A stretch of DNA of 64,000 nucleotides from Cryptomeria japonica (lineage: Eukaryota > Streptophyta > Pinopsida > Cupressales > Cupressaceae): contig NC_081415.1 in assembly GCF_030272615.1 (NCBI RefSeq), positions 263,238,925 through 263,302,924 on the forward strand, read 5' to 3'. Every line of letters starts with the position of its first letter. The first letter of the stretch is position 1. The position numbers and the translations under genes were made by a program. The notes beneath the pieces were generated by a model. It had not been told where the DNA came from, did no database searches, and saw only the letters and a program-made list of their open reading frames with translations. Of this stretch, positions 23,047 to 34,434 are shown piece by piece.

Positions 23047-23985
23047 TGTGTAGGGGAAAAAATGTGACTAAGAAAGAAAACCCTAATCCCACTCTCGTGT
23101 ACACATTCGTGGAATACGAAAGAGCCTAGGGAGGTAACGCACTTCACCTACTTCTTGTGAGGAAGATAGAGCCAAGGATTACCTCTTAGGGTTTCTGTTC
23201 CCTTGTTGTAAATGAGAGATAGGAGAAATACAATGTGCATATTTGAATGATTTAACCTAAAATGCAAGTATACACAAGCAACCGGAAACTAGAAATGCAG
23301 AATTGAGAATAACTAATATACTGCTGAAAAGTACATATTAGGAGAAAAATTCAGAGGTGCCTCTGTGCCAAAAATCTAAGTCAAAATGTTTGGGATAGGA
23401 GTGCTACACCCCTGTCCCGATTCTTCAAACTAGAAGCTGTAACTAACATACTAGGATCTGAAGACTACAAACTGTTGTTCTGCCAAAATATGCTAAAATT
23501 GGGGAGGACCTCGATGCCATGCCCCTTTCTTGGGTAGGACCAAGGTGCCACACCCCTGTCCCAAAGGTTTTTGTTGAGATTTGGTCCCTAAAATTGTGTA
23601 TGTGTGCTCTTCCAGTCCTGAAATTCACAGCGATGCTCGGATCCCGAATCTGCACCTGTAGCTAAAAATAGGGTTTTGGGTGGCTATATAGATTTTTTCC
23701 TTAGTCAAACCCATGTTTCAGTGATTTAAACCTCAACAAATAACTGATTTATATAGTAAAATACTATGTGCAAGAATCTTGTGTGTGTGCAAGAATCTTG
23801 TGTGTGTGCAAGACCCTATGATGAATGCAAACAATCTAAAGCAACCCTAAAGAGTAAACCCTAAATGCTTGTAATTGACAAAGTAAATGCTCTAAATCAA
23901 TGATGCAAAGTTATATAAAGCATGAATGTAAATAAAATTGATGTAATGAATCTCATACAAAGACATAGAAACAACATGAAACCAT
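23047..23985 (-). repeat. 5' LTR (U5-proximal part) of the Tat element
   Basis: The LTR begins, in plus-strand terms, with TGTGTAGGGG immediately after the PBS. No coding frame is present. It contains a 22-bp duplication at 23771-23812 (CAAGAATCTTGTGTGTGTG twice) and a GC-richer block at 23400-23570. In that block a phrase like GTGCCACACCCCTGTCCC recurs. The far end is uncertain because the sequence runs on into R1 copy 2. Confidence 0.5.
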
Positions 23986-24830
23986 ACCCAACCTCAAGGG
24001 AGAGGTACAAGCCAATCTTCAGTCGATGAACTTCTATTGCTTTCCTACATCTTCAAAAGCCCCCAATTAATAAAAGAATGTGTGATGAATGCTTGATAGG
24101 TTTTGTTGAAGACTCCAAAAGACCTTCTCCTTTGCTGCATAAAAGGCCCCTTGTGATTGCTCCAAAAAGCTTTTTCCTATATCAGATTCCTTAGCCTTTC
24201 AAATGAAGAAAGATAGGTCTTATGTATGAAACCCTAGATCCTAATTTCACCTTTAGGTTGACCTAGGATTTGAATTTACCACCAGTTTCTTGGGGTTAAT
24301 TATTATAATATCATAGAATTATGCTCCCAAAATTTTGGGAAAAATGTCGGGGACCGGTGCAACTTGCACTCGGTCCGACCAACTTTTCACCAAATTTTTA
24401 GGGTCATTAGATATGATGATATTAGAGAGAATCCCAAAGTTACAGATGATTCCAAGATGTTTCAAAATGCGAAATTGAGCCTTAAAGGTCAAAATAGGAC
24501 ATAATAAGGGTTTATGATTTAATGATTTATTGAAGGAATAAAATGAAAAGGGGCATGCTTAGGGTAAAGGGCCCAACTTTATAATGTGTGAAGTGATGAA
24601 ATATGGATTAATATTTAATTTAATTAATTAATTAAATGCTTAAAGGAGATTAGAAATGTAGGATGCAAAACACACCAAGGTGGGTGCTAAACCAAGTGTG
24701 AAATTGTACCACCCTAGCAAGGGTGTACAATTTATGATGCTACAATATGATACTATAGTTGTGGTGGATCATCAAATGGAGCCTCTTTGATGCAGTATGT
24801 AGCTCTATAGATGGTTGCACAACCACAATT
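23986..24830 (+). repeat. Dispersed repeat R1, copy 2
   Basis: It aligns with 45900-46205 joined to 52805-53000 at its left part (GAAACAACATGAAACCATACCCAA) and with 1-560 at its right part. Relative to copy 1 it has lost about 65 bp near 24750. It contains a near-perfect palindrome at 24351-24376 (GGACCGGTGCAACTTGCACT...). No coding potential is seen. Confidence 0.7.
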
Positions 24831-24929
24831 CAAAAGCCAAGTTAGAATCATTTTATACAAAATAGTTCACAATTATCAACATAACTATATATTCAATTAT
24901 AATTTCTTTTCAATTGAATTGTAGATTAC

Positions 24930-25947
24930 CTCATTTCCTGATCTGGGATCTACCATCTTTTCTTTCGTTGCCTTGTTAGACATATGAATCCTCTTAAAAT
25001 GGAACTTGAGAGGATCCATGTTATGCCCAAACTGAGAAGGGGCCTATTGTAGGTTAAATACAATTAATACAAGGTAATAACATATATAGATCAAAAACAC
25101 TAAAAATCTAAAATATATATAACAAAAGTGTACCGGAGCCTAAGATGCTTCTCCGGTAGACTTAGGAGGGCTCATCATTGATGAAGCAACTCTGACTATT
25201 TCCTATATGAAAAATGATAAGATTAAATACAATTAATACAATGATAAGTATTGTAGGTTAAATACAATTAATACAAGGTAATAACATATATAGATCAAAA
25301 ACACTAAAAATATGCAATATATAGAACAAAAGTGTACCGGAGCCTGGGATGCTTCTTCAGTAGACTTGGGAGGGCTCACGATTGATGAAGCAACTATGGC
25401 TATTTCCTGTATGAAAAATGATAAGATTAAAATTTATCTAAAGTTCACATGTACATGTGAATATAATCATCAAATCAAGAAAATAAAGTAGAGATACATA
25501 CCTCTTCCCTCTCTTGATCCTCTGGTGTATTAGGTGAATTCATCAGTTCTACAAATCCCAATTGTCATTGTATATAAAAGAGACAAAAAAGAAAATCAAT
25601 CTACAAGTTCCAATTAAGACAATTTCAACCTTTTCAAACAATTTTGTCAATTAAAAACGTGTTCAATTACCTTTTGACATTTAGGCATCTTTGAGGATTT
25701 CTTTCGCCATGGAGGTGTCCTAGACACGTGTGAGGTACCCTAAAAGAAACAAAATTAACACAAGAGATATTAGTACATAATATTAAATATAATTTAACAA
25801 ATCTAAATTTAAATGACTTGCATATTCAATCAAAAGATTACATGAAAAGAGTTGTGAAAAATATGATACCATATAGCTTTCTAGGCCAAAATTGATGGCC
25901 AAGTGAGTGACATTATCAATCTAGGACATTTGATCCCCTAACAACAC
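24930..25947 (-). pseudogene. Intron-rich gene fragment, six short exons, one duplicated
   Basis: On the minus strand five segments end at GT donors, follow AG acceptors and are whole-codon in length: 25947-25870 (26 codons), 25739-25671 (23), 25406-25338 (23), 25202-25134 (23) and 25043-24930 (38). A further segment, 25548-25502 (47 nt), lies between. Readings include THLAINFGLESYM, GTSHVSRTPPWRKKSSKMPK, VASSIVSPPKSTEEASQAP and DPLKFHFKRIHMSNKATKEK. The two 23-codon exons at 25406 and 25202 are diverged copies. Stops occur at one codon in the first exon and one in the 25202 exon. The protein is basic and Ser/Pro-rich and is not recognised. Upstream exons would be replaced by the tandem array at 25999. 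Confidence 0.6.
25046..25432. repeat. 204-bp tandem duplication containing an exon
   Basis: 25046-25249 and 25250-25432 align at an offset of exactly 204 bp. They include the 69-bp exon, its splice sites and flanking intron (GTAGGTTAAATACAATTAAT, CATATATAGATCAAAAACAC). Scattered substitutions separate the copies. Confidence 0.9.
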
Positions 25948-25998
25948 CTATAAAATGCAAAATAAATATACATTAAAGAGAGTTAATATATGATCAAG

Positions 25999-26325
25999 TC
26001 TAGTTTCAGGTATGACACCTCCTGTATAAGACATGGATGATTGAGCGTCTGGTTTCAGGAATGATACCACCTATATAAGACATGGATGATCGAGCATCTG
26101 GTTTCAGGAATGATACCACCTGTATAAGACATGGATGATCGAGCATCTAGTTTCAGGAATGATATATCATGTATAAGAGTTGATCAAAATGTCTAGTTTC
26201 AGGAATGATATATCCTGTATAAGAGCTGATCAAAACATCTAGTTTCAGGAATGATATTTCCTATATAAGAGCTTATCAAAACATCTAGTTTCAAGAAAGA
26301 GACAACCTGTATAAGACATGATAGA
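25999..26325 (+). repeat. Tandem array, 45-50 bp unit, seven copies
   Basis: Unit starts (TCTGGTTTCAGG or TCTAGTTTCAGG) fall at 25999, 26048, 26097, 26147, 26192, 26238 and 26284. Each unit ends with a CCTGTATAAGACATG-like phrase. The first copies keep a 49-bp period and the later ones about 46 bp. Confidence 0.9.
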
Positions 26326-27500
26326 TAGTTGAGAATAATGATGAAGATATGCAAGTGAAGAAAGATTCCATGATGATGTGATAGATTCCATGATGATGCA
26401 TTGCTTTGATTTATGAGATGTGAGATATATCTTGAAAATGAGATGTATGATAATGATAATGATAATGATGTGTAACTAAATGCAAGAAAAATGATGTGCA
26501 ACCTAATGCAAGATTAAGATGATAATGATGTGCAGCTAATGCAAAGCTTAATATGCATTCTCATTCTCAATGTTGCCATCTATTGTGATCAAAGTGCCGG
26601 TGCTTCCTTTGTTTTCATCATCGAGCCTTGATTTGTTGAAAGTTGATACAAGCATCATGGTATAATTGAACCATAACAACCTGAGTATAACTTACATGGA
26701 TTTTGATATTGTAAGACGACACAAGCGTTGAGGTATAATTGAACCAAGATGACTTGAGTGTTGCTTGCATAAATAGACAAGAGTTAACCTTTGTCCCATA
26801 CAAATCCAAAATGTCATCAACGATATGCCACCTGGTTTCTTCATAGGAGAATTTGCATGGTAAAAGACTTCACTCACAAATACAAGACAAATAAAACATC
26901 ACATTCCTTCCTTGCTTCTCTAATTGTAAGACATCCTCGAGTTACTTAGGAGATATGATAAGCAAAAATTAACAACCATAAGTAAGCATGCATGCTATTT
27001 GGAATGTATTCTTGTCAAATAAAACATCTTGCAAATAGATCTTTGTTTAGTTCTAGTCAGTTTAATTCCATGATGTTTAGCCTTCTTGCATTGTCGTTTG
27101 TCATTTGTTGGTTGTTTTGATCCTTGTTGTCATGCTACGTGTTTGGTCTGATGTTGAAAATATTGAAGGCAAAATGCCCTGAGCGAGGTCAGGATTTTGC
27201 CCCTTGTTGTTGATACTACTTCAATATGGATATGTACGCTGATCACCAAGCCATGGTGGGAAATGATTTGGATAACTAATTCAAATAAACCAAGGACAGT
27301 GACTATGCTAAGTATGTCCAGGATTGATAAGCATTTGTGAATTTCTGGTGATGTCTCAGATGGGTGGATATGATATGTACAATATGATTTCTGAAACATG
27401 TACTACCATCAATTGATAAAGATAAGGCTAACTAGAATAAAATCCAACACTCATATTGATCTATGTCATTATTTTGATTGGTTTGATGATTGATAGGAAT
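26326..27500. other. Non-coding stretch without recognised feature
   Basis: Moderately AT-rich sequence with short TGATAATGA-type runs at 26450-26530. No supportable gene, RNA or LTR boundary was found. Confidence 0.4.
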
Positions 27501-27720
27501 GTCTGGTTTCAAAGAGTGAATACCCCATTTAAGACCAATCTATCTAGTTTCGAGTGTACCCATCCTTGTATCAGACATGTTTATGTTGATGTTGATAGAT
27601 GGGTTGATTATCAAGACTCGATGATTGATAGGAATGTCTGGTTTTGAAGAGTGAGTACCCCATATAAGACCGATCTTTCTGGTTTCGAGTGTACCTATCC
27701 CTGTATAAGGCATGTTTGAT
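27501..27720 (+). repeat. Second array of the TCTGGTTTC...TATAAGACATG motif
   Basis: Four copies start at about 27501, 27547, 27637 and 27678, arranged as two pairs about 135 bp apart. The motif matches the 25999-26325 array, with GTGTACC(C/T)ATCC in place of the AATGATACC part. Confidence 0.8.
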
Positions 27721-28049
27721 GTTGATGTTGATTTCAAGTAATGAATTGATTAACAAGACATGTGTTCAATTTGATTGCATATTTTGAGAGTTTTCCTGTT
27801 GTTGATTTGATGTGATGGATGGGCCATGCGTTCATGCTTTGATTTTCAATTTTTATTTGATTTTGTCAATTTTTTTATTTTTAGTTTTTGGATATTTTGA
27901 TATTTTGATATTTTTTTTGGATTAGAAGAAAGATGTATTTGGTTGCCCCAATGTATATCAAGACAAGGAACATTATGAATGGATGACTGAACCATTGAGG
28001 TGGAAATGGATTTTTTGTGTTCATAGTTTTGATCATGATCAAGGATGGA

Positions 28050-28450
28050 AAAGGGGATATGGATAGGAGAAACAAGATCATAGATAGAAATATATGATGG
28101 AAGACATGAATAGTTAGGAAAAGGGATATGGATTAGAGGATATGGATGAGGTTAAGCAAGATCATAGATAGCACTGGATGATAGAAGCGATGAACAGATA
28201 GGATAAGGGATATGGATGAGGTGAAGCAAGATCGTAGATAGCACTGGATGATAGAAGCAATGAATAGATAGGATAAGGGATATGGATTAGAGGATATGGA
28301 TGAGGTGAAACAAGATCGTAGATAGCACTGGATGATAGAAGCAATGAATAGATAGGATAGATGGTATGGATAAAGTGAAGCAAGATCGTAGATAGTACTA
28401 GATGATAGAATCAATGAATAGATAGGATAAGAGGTATGGATTAGAAAATA
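28050..28450. repeat. Tandem array, 70/84 bp unit, about six copies
   Basis: The repeated unit contains GGATATGGATGAGGTGAAGC, AAGATCGTAGATAGCACTGG, ATGATAGAAGCAATGAATAG and ATAGGATAAG. Some units carry an extra 14 bp (GATATGGATTAGAG). Minus-strand open frames here merely follow the repeat. Confidence 0.9.
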
Positions 28451-30720
28451 TGGGAGATATGGTAGGAAGAATAGAGTGGATGAACTTTGCCCCCAAGCAT
28501 AGAGGTTTCCATTTGCAAAGAGGTGATATGTAAGATTGTCACAGCATTTAGCACCATCTGAATAAGTGTTCTTGAACTTTCAAAGATATAGACCCAACCC
28601 ACACTTAGAACCTCTGGAAAATTCAACTGAACATATCTAGTGACTGGGAAGTAGACTCAAAAGGGAAGAAGAATCCCAAACTGGATCAAGGTACTTAGTC
28701 TTTGATTACCCATGTGTGTGCAAGTGGGGTCATTTCGGATCATTTGATCATTATAATCTTCAGAATCCAGCATGGCTAGCTACATGAGTTATCTTAGCTT
28801 CAAAAGCATCATGGATAGAGCCTCGCTGCCATCAAGCACCCATAGCCTCAATGAGGTTATCGTTGTAATCTTACAAATATTGCTCCATTTCCATCCATGC
28901 ATCCATAGCCCCAATGGAGTTATTCGCATGTTCCCATAGCCAAGCTTTTTGATATTGCTTTTTTTTTTCTTGATATTTCTTTTTTGTTCATGCTTTTGAT
29001 ATTTTGATATAAAAATTTTTTCTCTTTATTTTTCTTGCATTGGCTTTTAATTGATGAAACTTATGTGGGTCTGATAATTACAGTGGCGCTGAAGCAAGAT
29101 TTTAGATTTTTCACTAGCCATGTCTTCAATTTAAGAGATCACAATAGTTTAGAGCAATCTATTAAGCGTATGAGATATAGTAATCAAAAGATGTCAGTAC
29201 CAAGATATGATAAGTGGTTCTTTTATGGATTGAGTGTGTATCCCAACCAAAATAAAATGTTAAAGAGGAACAACCTCATATTTTGAAGCGTTTCATGAAT
29301 ATATATCTAGGAAAAGGACTGAACATGAGAATCGAGCATGGGCAAGTGTGTGACAAAATGACATAAATTCCTATTTCACAGATGACGATTTTATGCAAAG
29401 GATTGAATGATAGGGATTGAAGGATAGAAAAGAGGTGTTGGATAATAGATAGAATGTTTGAAGATTTGTGTGAGGATAGATGGAAATGTATTCAGGATGA
29501 GTGTTGTTACACAACTCAAGAAGTGATGAAGAGATGGAGGAAATCAAATTTTGGGACATAAGGACCCAAAATAGATAGAGGAAATGATGGAAGAATATTT
29601 TTGGAAAGATGTTTAGATAGAGTATTGAAAGAAGTTCAAAGATGTGTTCCTTTGTTGATCTTTCTTATGGATCATTTGAGGTGTTGGATTGGTGGATGGA
29701 TGAAGGTAAGGACCCAACATGGATGGAAGGGGTGGAGAGTTTGACTTTGGAATGAAAGGACCTAAGATGGATTTGAAGGATGAAAAGTTTGACTTTGGAA
29801 TAAAAGGACCTAAGATAGATTTGGAGGATGAAAGGATTCCTTGATCTTGATCTTAACTTGGAGTAGGATAATTTGAGTTTGTACTTTCCTCTTGATTTGG
29901 AATTAGATTAATGAAGGAGATGGAAGGGATATAATGATTTTGCTTAGGAGGTGGATGTTGAATGGGACTCTGCTCTTGAGATAAAAGGGATCCTCATGGA
30001 TGGAATACCAAAATCTTAGGGGATCATCATAAGCTTCTTGATAGGTGGGATCCTGATAAAAAATGGGATTAGATTGGAGAGCCATAATATCTTGATCTTG
30101 ATTTAGGTTAGGACTCATTTCCTTTGATTGAGTTTCCTTTTTCTTGGTTTGATGATGAATGGTCATACGAATGATAAAAGTTGATGTTTTTGATAGGTTG
30201 ATGTAGAGAAATTTACTCCTTTTGATAAGGGTCCGAGGACTAGGTTGTCTCTTCTTTAACTTAGTCTTTTGATGAAGACTTCTTCTTCTCAAAATGTGGG
30301 GAGTGGTCACACACAAATGATCAATGTTGATGTTGATGTTGGATTTGAATACTCAAGTTTACTTTATCAAGTAGAGGTTTAGTTTGATTCGCCTCCATGA
30401 CAAAGTGTGTCAAATGATATGGATAAAGTCTCTCGATATGGAAACTTGATTTGACAACTTGAGGACCTAACTAGGTATTGTTTTGATAGGAACCTTTGAT
30501 CATTGTATTGATACTCTTTAATTTTGTTGGATGAAGTCTGATCTCAAGCTAGTTGATGATTTGAAAACTCATTCTAAGAGTGTTTTGTTGGATTTGAGAA
30601 TTTTCTCACTAATGATCTTTTCGAAGTTTTGTTGTTGGATTTGCTAAGGGACCCGAAAGGGTATTTGAAACTGTTGATAAAAATCTCCCAAAGTGACTAA
30701 TTTGCTCTTTGTTTTTCCCT
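28451..30720. other. Non-coding stretch, probable element interior
   Basis: No convincing gene. A minus-strand open stretch at 30316-29903 lacks recognisable domains and is not called. The neighbourhood (arrays on both sides, PBS and LTR to the right) suggests the non-coding interior of a minus-strand LARD-like element, which is inference. Confidence 0.35.
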
Positions 30721-30724
30721 AATA

Positions 30725-31055
30725 TTGATCATGCGCTAAGATAGAGACTGAATATGCTAAAGAATGTTCAAGATGCGCTATAGGATGTTCACAATGTGCT
30801 ATGTTGTCTTTCCTATGCACTAATATGTTCTGATTGCGTGCTATTGTTTGGATTGAAAGCGCTATGATATGTCCTGAATGTGCCACATTGATGTCTAAAT
30901 GTGCTAGACTGATGTTGACAAGCACTGCCTAAAATTTTACTGGTATGATACTGATTGTGCACTAAGTTGAGTGATGAAAGTGCTAGGTTTTAGTGCAAAT
31001 GCGCTATTGAATGTTTGCTACGCGCTAGGATGTTGCTCCTATGCGCTAACTGTCC
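30725..31055. repeat. Degenerate cluster of ATGCGCTA motifs (cluster 1)
   Basis: About 14 variants of TGCGCTA (also TGTGCTA, TGCACTA, CGCGCTA) occur at 20-30 bp spacing. On the minus strand the motif reads as repeated Ala-His codons over a ~68-codon open frame, but the repeats also lie in other frames, so it is not called as a gene. Confidence 0.7.
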
Positions 31056-32709
31056 TGAATTCTTTGTTTCCATTGTTTTTGAATTTTAACACTTGTGATT
31101 TTGAAAGATGATTTCGTTTTGGATACTTAAGCTTACTAAGTCGAATAGATAAACTCTTGATCACTTGGTTTGATATTTCCCTAATCTTGTTGGATTTGGA
31201 AATATTCTCCACTTTATGATTTTTCCTTGTTTGAATTGACTTTTGAGTTTGATTGTTGGATACTTTGCAAGATATTTTAACATTTGTGACAAGAATACAT
31301 AGCACACATGAAGAAAATGGTCATCCTAATCCTAAACATTGAGTGTATGTTCTTTTTGAGGATGTGTTCAAATCCCCGATGTTATCACGGGTTTGATTTA
31401 CAACAAAAGAGACATCAGATAGACTCTTTATTCAAAGGTCATTGACAATATCATAGCCCACTAGTCTCAGTACTCTGTCAACTCAAATAGCCTTGTCACC
31501 CCCTAGGGGGCACCCATTTTTTTGCCTTTTACCAGAAATTAAATCAAAGTGAATTGCTTCACAATTGAGTAGTTATCTTGGGAGATATATGGTGAGTGAT
31601 CTTGGAGGCGAATTCTTCCCCACCCTTGCACGATGACATTGCCAATGTTTGGTGACTGACTTGATTCAAAGTCTCTAATGCCAAGGTTCTTAATCAGGCT
31701 TCTGTTCGGTCTTTAGTGATAAACTCCCTCAGGAGGCTTTCCAACCTTTAGAACAAAGGCTTTATGTATCGTAAAGATATTGGGGGAAGGTTAATCGTTG
31801 AGCAAAAATGTTGAAGGGACTTTCGTCAACGTCCACTTTTGATTATAGTGGGTTGGAACACTTGGCGATAAAGTCGTTGCCCACTTAGATCATTCCCCTC
31901 TCACCAACCATTTAAATGACGCTCTAAGAGAAACTCAGGAGGGCAATCCTGCTAAAGGTTTTAAATGCTTGAAATACTGAAAGCGTAAGAATGGTTTAGC
32001 TTTTTGGTCACCCAGTTAAGGGGAGAGCATATACCTTCCACTTTCGAGACAAGGCACAAAATGGTTCTTTTTAACCTCACAATTCAGTTCTTTGCTAACT
32101 TCTATTGGGAGATGTTGCTCCAAAAAGGTATGGTGTTCTTTTTCACTCTCAAATCAATGATTTTCTTATCTAAGTAAACAAATCCTAGTCAACAAAGCAA
32201 ATTCTTCAATATGGTCAACAAAATGAATTTGATAGGGAAAGGATTTCCCTCTTTTGCTTTATCTAGAATTTGGAAAAATGAGGTTCTCTAACTTATGCAA
32301 AAAAAAAAAAAAAATGGATCCTTTTAGACACCAAAGGATGGTGATGTTCATTTTAAAGCTTCACAAAAATAGAGTTTGTCTTGTTCTTTTTAAAACCCCA
32401 AAAATGAAGTGTTTTCTCTTCCTATGAAAGTAAGGTAAGGTTTTTGTTTGTTGTTCTTTTTAAGTTACCCAAAAGTAAAATGAGCTCAATTTTACTAATA
32501 AGGAAATGAAGAAAACTTTAAATAACTAACTTCACAAAGTTAGAAATAAAAAAATTCAATCAAAAGCTTAAACTTAGTAAAATGGAATCTCCCAACCCTG
32601 CAAACAAATGTTAGTGAGCTGCAATAAAAACTAATGAGCAATAATAATTTTCAAGGTGGACTTCTACAAGTCTAATCTTATATCTTTGTTACAATTTTGT
32701 TTTTCTCTG
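31056..32709. other. Leader-like non-coding stretch
   Basis: No supportable gene. An A-run of about 15 lies at 32300-32314. The stretch lies downstream, on the minus strand, of the PBS at 33007-33024, so it would be the 5' untranslated leader of that element. Confidence 0.4.
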
Positions 32710-32950
32710 TGTCTAATATGCGCTAATTTGCAGACTAGATGCACTACAGAATGCTCTAGCCAAAAACCCAGATGTGCAACGTCATTACATGGATGCGTTG
32801 CACTAATGTTTTAAAGCGCTGAGGCTTACAGGAATTAGCAGAAGTGATATGTGCTAAGGTTAAGGTGAGATGCACTAATTTTTAGGTCCAACATGCTAAA
32901 CAGTGAGCGGGATGCGCTAAAGGATGGTATCCATGCACTAATTCAAGTTT
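32710..32950. repeat. Degenerate cluster of ATGCGCTA motifs (cluster 2)
   Basis: About ten variants (ATGCGCTAA, ATGCACTA, ATGTGCTAA, AAGCGCTGA, ATGCTAAAC) recur over 240 bp. It is the same motif as 30725-31055 and lies close to the PBS. Confidence 0.65.
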
Positions 32951-33006
32951 TCCGCATACCTGCAAAGTTAGTCCTGGATCAAAAATGATTTGATAAATGG
33001 GGTTAT

Positions 33007-33024
33007 GCCCCATGGTGGGCGCCA
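33007..33024 (-). promoter_or_regulatory. Primer-binding site, tRNA-Lys type
   Basis: The minus strand reads TGGCGCCCACCATGGGGC four bases inside the LTR end. It complements plant tRNA-Lys (3' end, as I recall it, GCCCCACGGTGGGCGCCA) with one CpG-type difference. It shows that the element's 5' LTR lies to the right and its body to the left. Confidence 0.75.
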
Positions 33025-33028
33025 TAAA

Positions 33029-34434
33029 TGTATGCTGGAAATGTGGTATCAACCTGCAAGAGGAGAAAACAATTCAAACATACACATGAAACATTGCATT
33101 AGAGGCTAGAAATCCAAACAAAGTAAGTTAAATGAATCTAAACTCTTTAAAATCATTCCATGTTCCTCTATCTCCAAGGATCTTCAAGATTCAAGGTGGC
33201 TTTCATCTTGGAAGAGCACTTGATTCTTTAAGATGACAACCTAAAGAATGAGATTTAAATGTTTCTAAGATCTAAATGGAATGCAACCAAGATCCTAGTG
33301 ATGATTTAGATATGAAACTAGATGATGATAGGATGCAAGATATTGATATGAAGCATGGACTAGTATGAAAATGATACTAAGATGAAGCTAACATGATACA
33401 TTTAAGATTATAATGCTATCAAAATGATCTAAAATTCTATTATATCAAAGAGAGATAATATGCTTAATGTTATGAGACTATAAGTTTGATGCACAAAGAC
33501 TTGATTGTTTTGAAGAAGGAATGGGCTCTATTTATAAGGAAAATAGGGCAATGGATGGTCAAGATTGGATAATCTTATCAAGGGCCAGGATTGAAAGTTA
33601 ATCAATCCATGTTTACAATTCTCACCAATGAAATAGTGACAATTATCAACAAGAGACTGCTTGAGAGGAGATGTAAGAAGCATTAAATGCTTGAGAAGAC
33701 ATGAAGGTTACCTAGGAGGTAAGGGTTAAGGTTAGGTTAGGGTTATCTAATGGATAATGCTTTTATCCAAGGGGTAAACTCTTGTGCAAGGGTTAAAGGG
33801 ATAACCATGGTCAAAGCAATGAATGCTTGATGAGACCCTTGGGTTAGATGAAGGTTGAGTTAGGCAAAAAGTCTCTAACCATGTAAGAAGGTTGAGTTAA
33901 CCATTAACGGTTTGGAAGATTTTCAAGGTTAACTTGTTGAAGACATAAAGCCTTTAATGGTTTTCAAAGACTTTGAGGGTTTGAGAAGTGACTTCCCTTT
34001 GCTTAGGGATGTGACAATATTTAGGATATGGGTTAGGCTAATTTAGAAGTGATTAGAAGAATCTAGAAGGGGGTTTAGAGAGGCAAGTGGGAGATGTAGG
34101 ATTTTGCAAGTGGGTGGAGGGGAATTTAATTAAAATAAAATTAATTTATTTCAATTGTGATTGCAACTTGCATTTGTAGGATTTTGCAAGTGGGGGGATT
34201 TTTATATAAAATTACATTTATTTAAATGCAAATGAGATTTTAATTAAATATAGATTTAATTAAAATGGGAAAGGGAATAAATTGATATTTTTAATTAAAT
34301 GTGAATTTAATTAAAATGGCATAGATAGAAGAAGGGTATATTAATTAAATCTTAATTTAATTACTTGGAAGAATTAAGAATAAGTAAATGAATAAAATTC
34401 ACTTAATTCATTGTACAACTTTTAGGTGTCTACA
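33029..34434 (-). repeat. 5' LTR of a minus-strand Ty3/gypsy-type element
   Basis: The LTR runs, on the minus strand, from TGTAGACACCTAAAAG (a common plant gypsy LTR start) to ...CAGCATACA next to the PBS, 1,406 bp in all. A minus-strand TATA box (TATAAATAG) lies at 33528-33536. Its U3 side is AT-rich with repeated AATTAAAT. No 3' partner LTR was found in the window, so the body (about 24830-33006) is incomplete or the partner is lost. Confidence 0.65.

Noticed and set aside
28133-28414. Minus-strand open frames with hydrophobic repeats that look membrane-like
   Set aside because: They follow the 70/84-bp tandem array in two frames and show no independent coding signal.
29903-30316. Minus-strand open frame of 137 codons
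   Set aside because: No domain, no homology cue and no supporting neighbours; probably chance in element interior.
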